A DNA stretch of 64,000 nt from JALZAA01 sp035316025 (GCA_035316025.1 DATFXL010000053.1:1-64000); one strand, 5' to 3'; shown: positions 1-8,591, numbered from the stretch's first letter. The notes: a model not told the origin generated them from the sequence alone. Translations and numbers: made by a program.

Positions 1-279
1 AAGCCCGTCGAGTGCTTCGGCCCCGAGGCCACGGCCTTCACGGACTCGCACCTGCGGGGACGGGCCGTGGAGCTCGAGGGCGACATCGAGGGACGCGACC
101 GCTACGGCCGCCGCCTGGCCTACGTCATCGTCGACGGCGAACGTTTCAACGACGAGCTGCTCCGCCGCGGGTACGCCCGTCTGCTCGTTATCGAGCCCAA
201 TCACGCGCACGCCCGCGCCATGTTGCGCGACGAGCTGGAGGCGAAGACCGCCGGTCGCGGCCTATGGCGTGAGTGCTGA
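1..279 (+). CDS. Thermonuclease (SNase-like) family protein, C-terminal part
   Basis: The reading frame is open from the first base and ends at 279, so the N-terminus lies outside the window; about 92 residues are visible. The segment KPVECFGPEATAF followed by DRYGRRLAYV is the late half of the staphylococcal nuclease OB-fold: the arginine in YGRR corresponds to the catalytic Arg87 of S. aureus nuclease. It ends with the usual helix and a GLW-type terminus (RGLWREC). Such proteins hydrolyse DNA/RNA phosphodiesters with Ca2+ and are usually secreted or membrane-anchored; signal peptide and the first catalytic Arg/Glu cannot be checked here. It converges on the next gene with 7 bases between stops. 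Confidence 0.85.
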   Translation, partial: KPVECFGPEATAFTDSHLRGRAVELEGDIEGRDRYGRRLAYVIVDGERFNDELLRRGYARLLVIEPNHAHARAMLRDELEAKTAGRGLWREC

Positions 280-286
280 GGCCGTT

Positions 287-604
287 TCAGGCGGAGTCGG
301 CGGTCAGGCGGGACCGGAGCTTGTCGATGGCGCCGCCGAGTACCTCGCGGGTGTGCGTGTGCGACCAACCGTGCTCGTGGGCGAGGTCCTTCATCGACAT
401 CGCCGGACCTGCGAACCCGAAGCGGTGGGCTACCAGGTCGTACTCGACGGGATCGAGGCACTCGAAGCAGTGCGGATCGACCCGCAGCTCGAGGGCGTCG
501 AGGTCCATGTCGTCTGCGGCAGCCGGGTCCTCGAAACCGCCGGGGAGATCCGGGTAGGGCCAGCCGTCGTCGGTAGGAAAGACCGGGAAGCTCGACCACG
601 CCAT
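287..604 (-). CDS. Small protein with sigma-70 region 4-like helix-turn-helix
   Basis: 105 residues. The C-terminal two thirds (about residues 45-100) read like sigma factor region 4: LDPVEYDLVAHRFGF, then SMKDLAHEHGWSHTHTREVL and a final AIDKLRSRL helix, i.e. helix-turn-helix followed by the KLR helix. No region 2 is present, so it is not a complete sigma factor; it could be a DNA-binding regulator or RNA polymerase partner. The start at 604 was chosen because GGGAG lies 7 bases before this ATG; an upstream in-frame start at 664 only adds low-complexity sequence. It lies downstream of uvrD2 on the same strand and may be cotranscribed. Function unknown. Confidence 0.6.
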   Translation of the reverse strand: MAWSSFPVFPTDDGWPYPDLPGGFEDPAAADDMDLDALELRVDPHCFECLDPVEYDLVAHRFGFAGPAMSMKDLAHEHGWSHTHTREVLGGAIDKLRSRLTADSA

Positions 605-682
605 CGCGTCACTCCCACTGCCGGTGCCTGAGCGCATGGTGGCCGAGGCGCTCCGCCCCGTCAATGGGCGCGAGCACGGTGG

Positions 683-2707
683 TCACCCGGCGTGGCGGCC
701 CACCAGGTCCAGGAGGGCTTCGCCGTGACGTTGCACTTTGACCGGGCCGATGCCCGGGATCGTCAGAAGGTCGCCGCGCGACCGCGGCCGGTCGCGGGCC
801 ACGGCTTCGAGGGTCGAGTCATGGAAGATGACGTAGGCGGGGACGCCCGAGGCGCGGGCCAGGTTGCGGCGCCATTCGAGGAGCGCCGTCAACAACTCGG
901 AGCTCACCGGCTCGACGGCGCGGGAGCGCGCCCCACCTGACCGGGGCCGGGCCCCGGCGATGCGTTCCCGAGCGGCGGCGATGCCGCGGCTTTCCGCGCG
1001 CGTGTCGCCCGGTGTCGCCCGCGTCGGCGCGGCTGCGACCACCGTCTCTTCGATGGCGGCGAGCCACGGGCTCGGCGTGCGCCGGTACGTGCGCATCCCG
1101 ACGGTGCGCTTTTGTGCCCAGCTCACGTGCAGGGAGCGCTCGGCGCGGGAGAGCGCGACGTACAGCAACCGGAGCTCCTCGGCCTCCTGGGACGGCGTCT
1201 CCGCGTGCACGATCGGGACGAGCCCCGTCTCTACGCCGGCGACGAACACGGTGTCGAACTCGAGGCCCTTGGCGCGATGGAAGCTGAGGAGCTCGACGGC
1301 GTCGGTGCCGGCGGCGTCGTCACCGGATCGCAGTGCGGTCTGCAAGAACTCGAGGAAGCCCGCGAGTGTGCCGTCGCCGCCGTCGGCGGCGAGGTAGTCG
1401 CGGCCGAGGCGGCCGAGCTCCTCGACGTGCTCACGGCGCTCCTCCGATGCGTCGGCGACGCTGTCGGTGAGCGCCTCGAGGTGGGCGGCGAACGGGACGC
1501 CGGGCCGCGCCCGGGTCTGATCGCGCAGCGTGTCCAGCGCGACCTGCACCTCGGGTCGATCAAGGAACCGTCCGCCTCCTCGGATCCGGAACGGGACGCC
1601 TTCGCGCCGCAGCGCCTCCTCGAACAGCGCCGACTGGGCGTTCGTCCGGTAGAGCACCGCAGCCGACGACCACGGTGTCCCTGGCGCGTGCTCGCGGCGC
1701 AACGCGCGCGCGACTCCTACTGCCTCGGCTTCGTCGTCCGGGAAGGACCACACCACGGGAAGCGGACCCTCGGGGCGGGGGCTGCGGACGGCCGCTCGCG
1801 CACCGGTGGTCGTGAGCACCGCGTTCGCGGCCGCCACCACCTGCGGCGACGATCGGTAATTGGCTCCGAGGCGCACGACCGCCGCATCGGGGAAGTGCTG
1901 GCCGAAGGCCGTCAGGTACGACGCGTCGGCGCCCGCGAAGCCGTAGATCGCCTGGTCGCCGTCGCCGACGACGCACAGGTCGCACCGTTCGCCGAGCCAC
2001 GCCCGCACGAGGCGGAACTGGGCCGGGTTGGCGTCCTGGAACTCGTCGACGAACAGATGCTGGAACCGCCAGCGCTGCGCCGCCTGGAACTCGGCGTCCG
2101 ACTCGAGGGCGTCGGCGCACCAGGTGATGAGGTCGTCGAAGTCGACCAGCCGTCTCCGCCGGCGCTCGCGCTCGTACCGCTCGAAGAGGACCGCGATCTC
2201 GGCCGGTGGCCGGGAAGGCCTCCGGCGCGCCGCCTCGGCGGCGACCTGGTAGGCGTCCGGCCCGATGAGGCGCGCCTTCGCCCATTCGATCTCGGCGGCC
2301 ACCTCGGCGGCGAGCAGGGCGCGCTCGCCGCCTCGCCCGGACAACATCGGCGCGAGCAGCCGCGCCTTGCGATCGACGAGCTTCGGCATCGGACGATCGC
2401 GGTCCTCGCAGCGCCGCCGGAGCTGCGCAAGCGCGATGGCATGGAACGTGCCCGCGGCCACCTGCCGCCGCACGCCGAGGCGCGTCAGCCGGTCGCCGAG
2501 CTCGCCGGCGGCCTTGCGCGTGAACGTGACGGCCAGGGTGTGGGCGGGGTCGATGTGGGCGTGCCGGGCCTGCCAGGCGATGCGGCGGGTCAGGACGCGC
2601 GTCTTGCCCGCGCCGGCGCCGGCGAGGATCGCCAGCGGCGTCGCACGCGTCGTGACCGCTTGACGCTGGGCGTCGTCGAGCCCGTCGAGCAACAGGTCAT
2701 CGGGCAC
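683..2707 (-). CDS. uvrD2: ATP-dependent DNA helicase UvrD2 (superfamily 1A, HRDC domain)
   Basis: 674 residues. N-terminal SF1A motor: Q-motif (LDDAQRQAV), Walker A AGAGAGKT near residue 33, VTFTRKAA, Walker B-type VDEFQDANP, GDGDQAIYGF, later YRTNAQS and a final LLYVALSRAE motif. The last 70 residues form an HRDC domain (ALLEWRRNLAR... IPGIGPVK). This is the 3'-5' helicase arrangement of mycobacterial UvrD2, but the tetracysteine zinc motif described for that protein between motor and HRDC is absent: the linker has no CxxC pair. Start GTG 2707 is preferred because TATGGT sits 6 bases upstream (leaderless pattern); GTG 2728 is the longer alternative. Acts in DNA repair/replication. Confidence 0.92.
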   Translation of the reverse strand: MPDDLLLDGLDDAQRQAVTTRATPLAILAGAGAGKTRVLTRRIAWQARHAHIDPAHTLAVTFTRKAAGELGDRLTRLGVRRQVAAGTFHAIALAQLRRRCEDRDRPMPKLVDRKARLLAPMLSGRGGERALLAAEVAAEIEWAKARLIGPDAYQVAAEAARRRPSRPPAEIAVLFERYERERRRRRLVDFDDLITWCADALESDAEFQAAQRWRFQHLFVDEFQDANPAQFRLVRAWLGERCDLCVVGDGDQAIYGFAGADASYLTAFGQHFPDAAVVRLGANYRSSPQVVAAANAVLTTTGARAAVRSPRPEGPLPVVWSFPDDEAEAVGVARALRREHAPGTPWSSAAVLYRTNAQSALFEEALRREGVPFRIRGGGRFLDRPEVQVALDTLRDQTRARPGVPFAAHLEALTDSVADASEERREHVEELGRLGRDYLAADGGDGTLAGFLEFLQTALRSGDDAAGTDAVELLSFHRAKGLEFDTVFVAGVETGLVPIVHAETPSQEAEELRLLYVALSRAERSLHVSWAQKRTVGMRTYRRTPSPWLAAIEETVVAAAPTRATPGDTRAESRGIAAARERIAGARPRSGGARSRAVEPVSSELLTALLEWRRNLARASGVPAYVIFHDSTLEAVARDRPRSRGDLLTIPGIGPVKVQRHGEALLDLVGRHAG

Positions 2708-2713
2708 TCGAGG

Positions 2714-2719
2714 ACCATA
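2714..2719 (-). promoter_or_regulatory. -10-like hexamer TATGGT for leaderless uvrD2
   Basis: TATGGT on the minus strand ends 6 bases before GTG 2707. No clear -35 hexamer. Same geometry as other genes in this window, so transcription probably starts at or next to the start codon. Confidence 0.45.
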
Positions 2720-3031
2720 CCGATCCACTACGACAGGAACCGCGGAAGGGTGGCCCGGAACGAGGAAGACCCCGAGTAGTCTTCGCTGCGTCGCAGCTCC
2801 GATCTCCTCGGGGCCTCACCTGTTCGGACTCCGGCTTCGGAGGCTCCCCGGCGGGCGGGGCGCCCTCTCGGCTGTCGTCCCGGTCCCTGGCGCCGGAGTG
2901 ATCCGACGTTCGGTCACCGACCGATTCCTCGGACCCGTAATCCGGCGGCTGCCTTTCAGACATCACCAGTGCCGTGCCCTTGTCACCGGTACCGGCGAAC
3001 CTACGACCGCGATCGCGCGCCGTCAAGGGGC
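2720..3031. other. Non-coding gap between divergent uvrD2 and zincin genes; doubtful small ORF
   Basis: About 310 bases without a confident gene. On the minus strand an ATG at 2963 opens an 88-codon frame ending at 2697 (starts MSERQPPDYG, acidic and Pro-rich, likely disordered). Its first ~50 codons have GC-rich third positions but this fades later, and it would overlap the uvrD2 start and its putative promoter, so it is not called as a gene. A weak 5-bp stem (gctgc/gcagc) lies near 2788. Otherwise I see only the two divergent promoters at its edges. Confidence 0.4.
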
Positions 3032-3037
3032 TACGTT
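3032..3037 (+). promoter_or_regulatory. -10-like hexamer TACGTT, leaderless zincin gene
   Basis: TACGTT ends 6 bases before ATG 3044; the spacer is catttg. An AAGGGG further upstream (3025) is too far for a usual ribosome binding site, so leaderless initiation is more likely. Confidence 0.45.
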
Positions 3038-3043
3038 CATTTG

Positions 3044-3409
3044 ATGCACCTGTCGCGCGAGCGTTTCGAGGGTCTCGTCGCCGACGCGCTCGACTCGATT
3101 CCTCCCGACCTTGCCGCGCACATGGAGAACGTCGCCGTGATGGTCGAGGACTGGCCGTCACGCGAGCAGCTCGGCGACCGGGCCGGCACCCTCTTCGGGC
3201 TGTACGAGGGGGTGCAGCTGACCAATCGCTCACCGCTCAACTACGCCGGGGTGATGCCCGATCGCGTCACCATCTTCCGGGGGCCATTGTGCGAGCGGTC
3301 GCGGGACGAAGCGGAGCTCGCGCACCAGATCCGCGTCACCGTGATTCACGAGATCGGACACCATTTCGGCATCGACGACGCCCGCCTCCGCGAGCTGGGG
3401 TGGAGCTGA
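3044..3409 (+). CDS. Small zincin-like metallopeptidase family protein
   Basis: 121 residues. Starts MHLSRERFEGLVADAL and contains near its C-terminus VTVIHEIGHHFGIDD, an HExxH motif with a following His/Asp typical of the small bacterial zincin-like family (PF06262 type) widespread in actinobacteria. The two histidines and the glutamate would bind zinc and activate water; substrates are not known for the family. There is no signal peptide, so it is cytoplasmic. ATG 3044 is chosen over the further upstream 2969 because the extra residues are Arg-rich and unrelated and because of the hexamer at 3032. Eighteen bases separate it from the next gene. Confidence 0.85.
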   Translation: MHLSRERFEGLVADALDSIPPDLAAHMENVAVMVEDWPSREQLGDRAGTLFGLYEGVQLTNRSPLNYAGVMPDRVTIFRGPLCERSRDEAELAHQIRVTVIHEIGHHFGIDDARLRELGWS

Positions 3410-3414
3410 GAACG

Positions 3415-3420
3415 TAGGCT
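3415..3420 (+). promoter_or_regulatory. -10-like hexamer TAGGCT, leaderless flavoprotein gene
   Basis: TAGGCT ends 7 bases before ATG 3428, just after the previous stop codon. No Shine-Dalgarno sequence in the gap. Confidence 0.5.
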
Positions 3421-3427
3421 GCGCCCG

Positions 3428-4744
3428 ATGCGCGACCGTGCTCGCTGGCGCAACTGGGGCCGCAACCAGCAGTGCACCCCCGCCGCCGTCGAGGAGCCGA
3501 CGAGCGAGCTCGAGGTCATCGAGGCGGTCGAGCGGGCGAAGCGGGCGGGCCAGACCGTGAAGGTCGTCGGCGCCGGTCATTCGTTCACCGGGATCGCCTG
3601 TACCGACGGGCGCATGTTGCGCCTCGGCGGGCTCAATCGGGTGGTGGCGATCGACCGAGAGGCGGCGACGGTCACGGTCGAAGGAGGCATCCCGCTCTGG
3701 CAGCTGAACGAGGCGCTGGAGACGCGCCATCTGGCTCTCCCCAACCTCGGCGACATCGACCGGCAGTCCATCTCGGGCGCGATCGCAACGGCGACGCACG
3801 GCGGGGGCAAGCCGTTCGGTGGACTCGCCACCTTCGTGGTCGGCCTGGAGCTCGTCACCGGCGACGGTGATCTGCTCCGATGCTCGCTCGCCGAAGAGCC
3901 CGAGGTGTTCGCGTGCGCTCGCGTCGGGCTCGGCGCGCTCGGCGTCGTCACGAAGGTGACGCTCCAGTGCCAACCCTCCTTTCGGCTCCACTCGATCGAG
4001 AAGCCCCGGCCTCTCGACGCGCTCGTCGACGACCTCGACGACATCATCGACCGGAACGAGCACATCGACTGCTACTGGTTCCCGCACACCGATGTCGCGA
4101 CCGTCAAGGTCGCGAACCGGACCGGTGAGCCGATCCGCACGAAGTCCTCGTGGAAGGCGTGGCGCGACGACATCCTGCTCGCCAACTTCGCGTTCGGCGC
4201 CGCCGCCAAGCTGGGACAGCGTCGCCCGGACATGATCCCGAAGCTCATGAACCTCGTCGCCGGGGGGATCGGCAAGACCGAGGTCGTCGACGTCTCCCAC
4301 CGCGTCCTGTGCAGCCGGCGACTCGTGCGGTTCGTCGAGATGGAGTACGCCATTCCTCGTCCGGAACTCGGGAAGACGTTGCTCCGCGTGCGGGACCTCA
4401 TCGAAGGCGAAGGCCTCACGGTGAACTTCCCGATCGAGCTCAGAGTGGCGGCGCCCGACGACATCCCGCTCTCGACCGCCCAGGGTCGCGAGACGGGGTA
4501 CCTCGCGGTTCACCTCTCCGCCGGGATGCCGTTCGACTCCTACTTCCGCGGCGTCGAGGCGATCATGGACGACATCGGCGGCCGCCCGCACTGGGGGAAG
4601 ATGCACTACCAAACGGCGGAGACGCTTGCGCCGCGATACCCGGAGTGGACGCGTTTTCAATCCGTGCGCGCCCGCACCGACCCCGAGGAGCGGTTCCGGA
4701 ATCCGTACCTGGATCGCGTGCTCGGTTCCGTCACCTCGCCGTAA
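3428..4744 (+). CDS. FAD-binding sugar lactone/alditol oxidase family (ALO-type) flavoprotein
   Basis: 438 residues, the usual size for D-arabinono-1,4-lactone oxidase/L-gulonolactone oxidase/alditol oxidase relatives. The N-terminal VAO-type FAD domain carries VVGAGHSFTGIA (about residues 47-58), where the histidine of GxGHS is the covalent 8-alpha FAD attachment site in this family, and SGAIATATHGGG, the second FAD contact. The C-terminal ALO domain ends with HWGKMHYQ...RFRNPYLDRVLG; the HWGK motif is characteristic. It should oxidise a polyol or aldonolactone with oxygen or another acceptor; the substrate cannot be read from sequence. Four bases of 3' overlap-free space separate it from the next promoter. 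Confidence 0.88.
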   Translation: MRDRARWRNWGRNQQCTPAAVEEPTSELEVIEAVERAKRAGQTVKVVGAGHSFTGIACTDGRMLRLGGLNRVVAIDREAATVTVEGGIPLWQLNEALETRHLALPNLGDIDRQSISGAIATATHGGGKPFGGLATFVVGLELVTGDGDLLRCSLAEEPEVFACARVGLGALGVVTKVTLQCQPSFRLHSIEKPRPLDALVDDLDDIIDRNEHIDCYWFPHTDVATVKVANRTGEPIRTKSSWKAWRDDILLANFAFGAAAKLGQRRPDMIPKLMNLVAGGIGKTEVVDVSHRVLCSRRLVRFVEMEYAIPRPELGKTLLRVRDLIEGEGLTVNFPIELRVAAPDDIPLSTAQGRETGYLAVHLSAGMPFDSYFRGVEAIMDDIGGRPHWGKMHYQTAETLAPRYPEWTRFQSVRARTDPEERFRNPYLDRVLGSVTSP

Positions 4745-4747
4745 TCT
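4742..4747 (+). promoter_or_regulatory. -10-like hexamer TAATCT, leaderless PH-domain gene
   Basis: TAATCT overlaps the stop codon of the preceding gene and ends 7 bases before ATG 4755. Confidence 0.5.
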
Positions 4748-4754
4748 CAGCGCC

Positions 4755-5387
4755 ATGGCCTACCCGCGGCATCTGATCAACGAGGGCGAGACCGTCGCGC
4801 TCGATCTCCACCCGCACTGGTGGTACTTCTCGAAGCACATCCTCACCGGCGTCCCGCTCCTCGTCGCCCTCGTCGGAGTGCTGGCGCTCTCGGGCGAGGT
4901 GCAGACGGTGGCGGCGTGGGCGTGGGCGATTCTCGCCGTGATCTGGGCCGTGTGGTTGCTGGCGAAGTACGTCCAGTGGCAGTACACGCACTTCGTCGTG
5001 ACCGACGACCGCGTGATCTTCCGGACCGGATTGCTCTCGAAGCACGGGGTGGAGATCCCGCTCGACAGGATCAACAACATCAACTTCCACCAGCGGATCT
5101 TCGAGCGGCTGATCGGCGCCGGCGACCTCGACATCGAGTCGGCCGGCCGCGAGGGCCAATCACACTTCGAGGACGTTCGCCATCCCGACGGGGTGCAGCA
5201 AGAGATCTACCGGCAGATGGAGGTGAACGCACGCGAGGCGGCGAGCTGGGCGCGCCCGGAGGCGCCGGCGGGCGGTGGGGCGAGCATCCCCCTGCAGATC
5301 GAGCAGCTCGCCGCGCTGCGCGACAAGGGCCACATCACCGCCGAGGAGTACGAGGCCAAGAAGAACGCGCTCCTCGACCGGATGTAG
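4755..5387 (+). CDS. Membrane protein with bacterial PH domain and C-terminal SHOCT domain
   Basis: 210 residues. Two hydrophobic helices (about residues 29-47 and 53-74) are followed by a bacterial PH-2 domain (FVVTDDRVIFRTGLLSKHGVEIPLDRINNI), as in YdbS/YdbT-like proteins, and a SHOCT motif at the end (QIEQLAALRDKGHITAEEYEAKKNALL). SHOCT is a short helical oligomerisation or targeting module often found at the ends of membrane-associated proteins. The cytoplasmic PH domain probably mediates assembly at the membrane; no enzymatic function is expected. The start at 4755 removes an Arg-rich extension that merely overlaps the upstream gene. Confidence 0.85.
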   Translation: MAYPRHLINEGETVALDLHPHWWYFSKHILTGVPLLVALVGVLALSGEVQTVAAWAWAILAVIWAVWLLAKYVQWQYTHFVVTDDRVIFRTGLLSKHGVEIPLDRINNINFHQRIFERLIGAGDLDIESAGREGQSHFEDVRHPDGVQQEIYRQMEVNAREAASWARPEAPAGGGASIPLQIEQLAALRDKGHITAEEYEAKKNALLDRM

Positions 5388-5395
5388 CCACGACT

Positions 5396-6115
5396 TTGCG
5401 CGTCGTCTCGCTGGTCCCTTCCGCCACCGAGACCCTGCGCGCCCTCGGCGTCGAGCCCGTGGGCTGCACACGGTTCTGCGAGCAGCCCGAGCTCCCCGCG
5501 GTTGGCGGGACGAAGAACCCCGACGTCGACGCGATCGTCGCGCTGGCGCCCGACCTCGTGATCGTGAACGACGAGGAAAACCGGATCGAGGACGCCGACG
5601 CGCTCGTCGCCGCCGGGCTCCGGGTGCATTCCATGTCGCCTCGCTCGGTGGCCGACGTCGGCCCCGCCCTCGTGGGGCTCGGCGACGCGATCGGCGTAAA
5701 CGCGCCCTCGCCGTTTGGGCCCAACGAGTGGGAACGATGGCTCGACGAACAGCGCGCCGTGGCGCCGGGTGTGGCACGGCGCTCGGCGATGCTCGTGTGG
5801 CGCCGGCCTTGGATGACGGCGAACGCGGACACCTACGCCTCATCGCTGTTGGAGCTGCTCGGCATCGAGAACGTCTTCGCCGGGGCGGGAGAGCGCTATC
5901 CCGAGACGACACTGGAGGAGATCGCGGAGCGCCGCGCCGACCTCGTGTTGCTCCCCGGCGAGCCGTACCCGTTCAGAGAACGCCATGTCGGCGAGGTGGA
6001 GGCGGTCGTGCCTGGCGCCGACGTGCGGCTCGTCGACGGCCGCGACCTCTTCTGGTGGGGCGTTCGTACGCCAGACGCGCTGCCGCGGCTCTGCGAGGCG
6101 CTCAGACGTTCGTGA
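5396..6115 (+). CDS. BtuF-like substrate-binding fold protein without signal peptide
   Basis: About 239 residues. Begins LRVVSLVPSATETLRALG, the typical opening of the class III periplasmic binding protein fold (BtuF/FepB-like), with PDLVIVNDEENR and DLVLLPGEPYPF later. It lacks any export signal or lipobox, and no ABC permease or ATPase lies nearby, so it may be a cytoplasmic cobalamin/corrinoid- or metal-chelate-binding protein. The only workable start in frame is TTG 5396, 9 bases after the preceding stop, which suggests translational coupling; start confidence is modest. Its 3' end overlaps the convergent GH2 gene by 14 bases. Confidence 0.75.
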   Translation: MRVVSLVPSATETLRALGVEPVGCTRFCEQPELPAVGGTKNPDVDAIVALAPDLVIVNDEENRIEDADALVAAGLRVHSMSPRSVADVGPALVGLGDAIGVNAPSPFGPNEWERWLDEQRAVAPGVARRSAMLVWRRPWMTANADTYASSLLELLGIENVFAGAGERYPETTLEEIAERRADLVLLPGEPYPFRERHVGEVEAVVPGADVRLVDGRDLFWWGVRTPDALPRLCEALRRS

Positions 6116-8591
6116 GCCCGGCGCCGAGCTCCTCGCCGGGGGCGGGGCAGTGGAAGTGCACGAAGTTCTCCTGGTTGCCGAGCTCGACATCGGTCCATCC
6201 CAACACCAAGGTGCGCGCCTGCCCGGGTTCGAGGGGGATCACGACGTCGCCGACGGGGGTGGCGGCCTTCGGCGCGGCCTCGAAGGCGAGGTCTCCCCGC
6301 GCCACGACGGCGCCCCGGTCCCGAGGCACGGCAACGCGCGCATCGGCGTCGGGTGGCACGGGAAGCCCGATGCGGGCACCGTCGAAGTCAGGCGCGAAGA
6401 CGGATGATCTCGCGTCGACTACCTCCGACGACGCCGTCCCGCGCCACGCCTCACCGCCGTCGTTCACGGCCACGATCGGCACGGTCACGTCTCCCGCCGA
6501 GACGACGGAGGCGTCCTGCAGACCGACGAGCAGCCGAGGCCGGCTCGCGTCGCGGAACGCGTCGTAGGTGGCTTTCGGGACCCGCTCGACGTCGACGAGG
6601 CCGCCGCCGGCGTAACCCCACCAGTCGGCCCAGAAGTGCCACCGATACCCCATGAACGGATCGCCCCGGTGGGCTCGGAACCACTCTGTCTGGTGCTTGA
6701 CCAGCGCCGCGCCGTATGCCTGGGTCGCGGCCGCCCAGGCGTCGAGTGACTCGTACCGAGACGGCAGCCCGGCGAACGCGCACGTCGAGCCGATGAACGA
6801 GAGTCGGCTCACCCACTCGCGCATCTGCTCGGAATCGGGAGGCCATCCGCGATCGCCGAACCGCGCGGCCTGCGGGCCAACGGTCCAGAACCCGTACTCG
6901 GAGACGAACCACGCCGGCCGCTCACGCACGCGGTAGAGGCTGCCCCCTGTGAGCGACCCGGCGTAGTTGTGGACGTCGTCGCCGATTCCGCTGGCGCGGT
7001 GCACGTGCCGGCCCGTGTCGACGGCCCGCAGCGTCGACTCCAGCGCGGCGTCGAGATGCGTCTCGCCGTGGTCGGCCTCGGGGCCGTCCTCGCCCCGGCG
7101 GGGATCGAAAAGCCGGGCCGGCTCGTTGTGGCACGCGTAGTACACGACGCTCGGGTGGTTGTGCAGCAGGTATGCCATCTCGGCGATCTGGCGACTCGCG
7201 ACATCGACGAAGCCAGGGTTCGTGTCCGTGCCGGAGTCGTAGGACCACTGGAGCGCGAAGTCCTGGAACACGAGAACTCCCGCTTCGTCGGCGGCGTCGT
7301 AGCAGTGCGGCGACTGCACGTGCGCGTGCACGCCCACCGAGTTCCCGTGCGCGTCCACCACCATGCGCATGTCCCGGTCGTAGAAGCTGCGGCCGACCTC
7401 GGCGAAGTGCTGCCATGGGATGTAGTTCACGGCCTTCACGAACACCGGGCGGCCGTTCACCTCGAGGTGCCGCGCGTGGCCTGCCTCGTCGGCCACGACC
7501 CGTGCTGTGCGCAGTCCGAAGCGAGTGGTGTGACGATCGAGCGCGTGACCGCCGACGGTCGCGAGCACGGCTTCCAACTCGTGCACGGCCGGACCGCCGG
7601 CCTCCGTTCCCGCCGGTTGCCAGGGCTGGAGGCGACCGTCGGCGAGCTCGATCACGACGTCGACACGTGCCGGACCGGTCGGCAGTTCCGCGTCGAGCCG
7701 CCCGCGGTCGCCGGCGACGTCGAAGTCGATGCGAGCCGGCAGCGCTTCGTCCGTGTGGTTCGTCACGACCACCGCCACCTGCACCCTTCGCCGATCGAGC
7801 GGGGTCACGAAGAGCGCGTCGATCGACGCGTCGCCCGTGCGCTCGAGCGTGACCGGCCCGACGATCCCGGCCGTCGTCATCGACTGACCCCACTCGGGTG
7901 TCCAGACCCACGGGTCGCCTCCTTCGACCAGCGGGCCGACCATGCGGCCGGGAAGCCCGCCCGGCCGGCTGTCGTGGTACTTCAGCGTGCCCTTGATCAC
8001 CCGTTTCCGCTGGTCGAAGAACAGCGCCGACGGGTCCAGCGGCTCGAGGGGGTCCTGCACGGCGACCACGAGCGTGTTGTTCTTCCCGAGCCGGTCGGTC
8101 ACGTCGAAGCCGAACGGCGCGAACGCACCCTCGTGGTGCCCGAGGTGGTCGCCGTTCAACCACACGTCGGCGAGGTAGTCCACGGCCGCGAAGCGGAGCC
8201 GCACTCCCGCCGGCGACTCGGGGAGCCCGCCGTGGCGCGGGTCGGCGAACGTACGTCGGTACCAGACGGGCCCGAACTGGCGCGACAGCTCCTCGTCGAA
8301 GCCGTAGTTCTCGGGCACGACGACCTTGCGCCACGACACGTCGGCCGGCGGCCCCTGCGCCGCACGTGCGCCCGGTTCGGGGAACGACGGGTCACCCTCG
8401 ACGTCGGCCCATCGCTCCCACCGGCCCGACTCGGAGACCTCGATGCGACCGCTCCCCGTGGGCTCCTCGCCCGGCGTCGCCGCCGACCAGCCGACCGGAC
8501 GGGCGGACGTCACCGTCTCATAGTCGGAATGGGGCGTCACCGGCACGGCCGCAGGGCGGGGTCGGTCGGCCGCCGAGAGTTGGAGTGTCAC
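6102..8591 (-). CDS. Glycoside hydrolase family 2 protein
   Basis: 829 residues: an N-terminal sugar-binding jelly-roll domain (WYRRTFADP, VDYLADVWLNGDHLGHHEGAF), Ig-like domains, and a TIM barrel. The likely acid/base is Glu490 in ACHNEPARLF and the nucleophile Glu565 in FVSEYGFWT. The sequence VLVFQDFALQW and the late FWADWWGYAGGG resemble the beta-mannosidase/exo-glucosaminidase side of GH2 rather than LacZ, but the partner galactokinase suggests a galactoside; specificity is open. There is no signal peptide, so it acts inside the cell. GTG 8591 overlaps the galK stop (GTGA), the last gene of a four-gene operon. Confidence 0.9.
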   Translation of the reverse strand: MTLQLSAADRPRPAAVPVTPHSDYETVTSARPVGWSAATPGEEPTGSGRIEVSESGRWERWADVEGDPSFPEPGARAAQGPPADVSWRKVVVPENYGFDEELSRQFGPVWYRRTFADPRHGGLPESPAGVRLRFAAVDYLADVWLNGDHLGHHEGAFAPFGFDVTDRLGKNNTLVVAVQDPLEPLDPSALFFDQRKRVIKGTLKYHDSRPGGLPGRMVGPLVEGGDPWVWTPEWGQSMTTAGIVGPVTLERTGDASIDALFVTPLDRRRVQVAVVVTNHTDEALPARIDFDVAGDRGRLDAELPTGPARVDVVIELADGRLQPWQPAGTEAGGPAVHELEAVLATVGGHALDRHTTRFGLRTARVVADEAGHARHLEVNGRPVFVKAVNYIPWQHFAEVGRSFYDRDMRMVVDAHGNSVGVHAHVQSPHCYDAADEAGVLVFQDFALQWSYDSGTDTNPGFVDVASRQIAEMAYLLHNHPSVVYYACHNEPARLFDPRRGEDGPEADHGETHLDAALESTLRAVDTGRHVHRASGIGDDVHNYAGSLTGGSLYRVRERPAWFVSEYGFWTVGPQAARFGDRGWPPDSEQMREWVSRLSFIGSTCAFAGLPSRYESLDAWAAATQAYGAALVKHQTEWFRAHRGDPFMGYRWHFWADWWGYAGGGLVDVERVPKATYDAFRDASRPRLLVGLQDASVVSAGDVTVPIVAVNDGGEAWRGTASSEVVDARSSVFAPDFDGARIGLPVPPDADARVAVPRDRGAVVARGDLAFEAAPKAATPVGDVVIPLEPGQARTLVLGWTDVELGNQENFVHFHCPAPGEELGAGLTNV

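Noticed and set aside
1112..2779. 555-codon plus-strand frame opposite uvrD2
   Set aside because: Antisense shadow of a well-supported helicase gene.
2697..2963. 88-codon acidic ORF upstream of uvrD2
   Set aside because: Codon bias fades in its second half, it overlaps the uvrD2 start and its -10 element, and no family is recognised.
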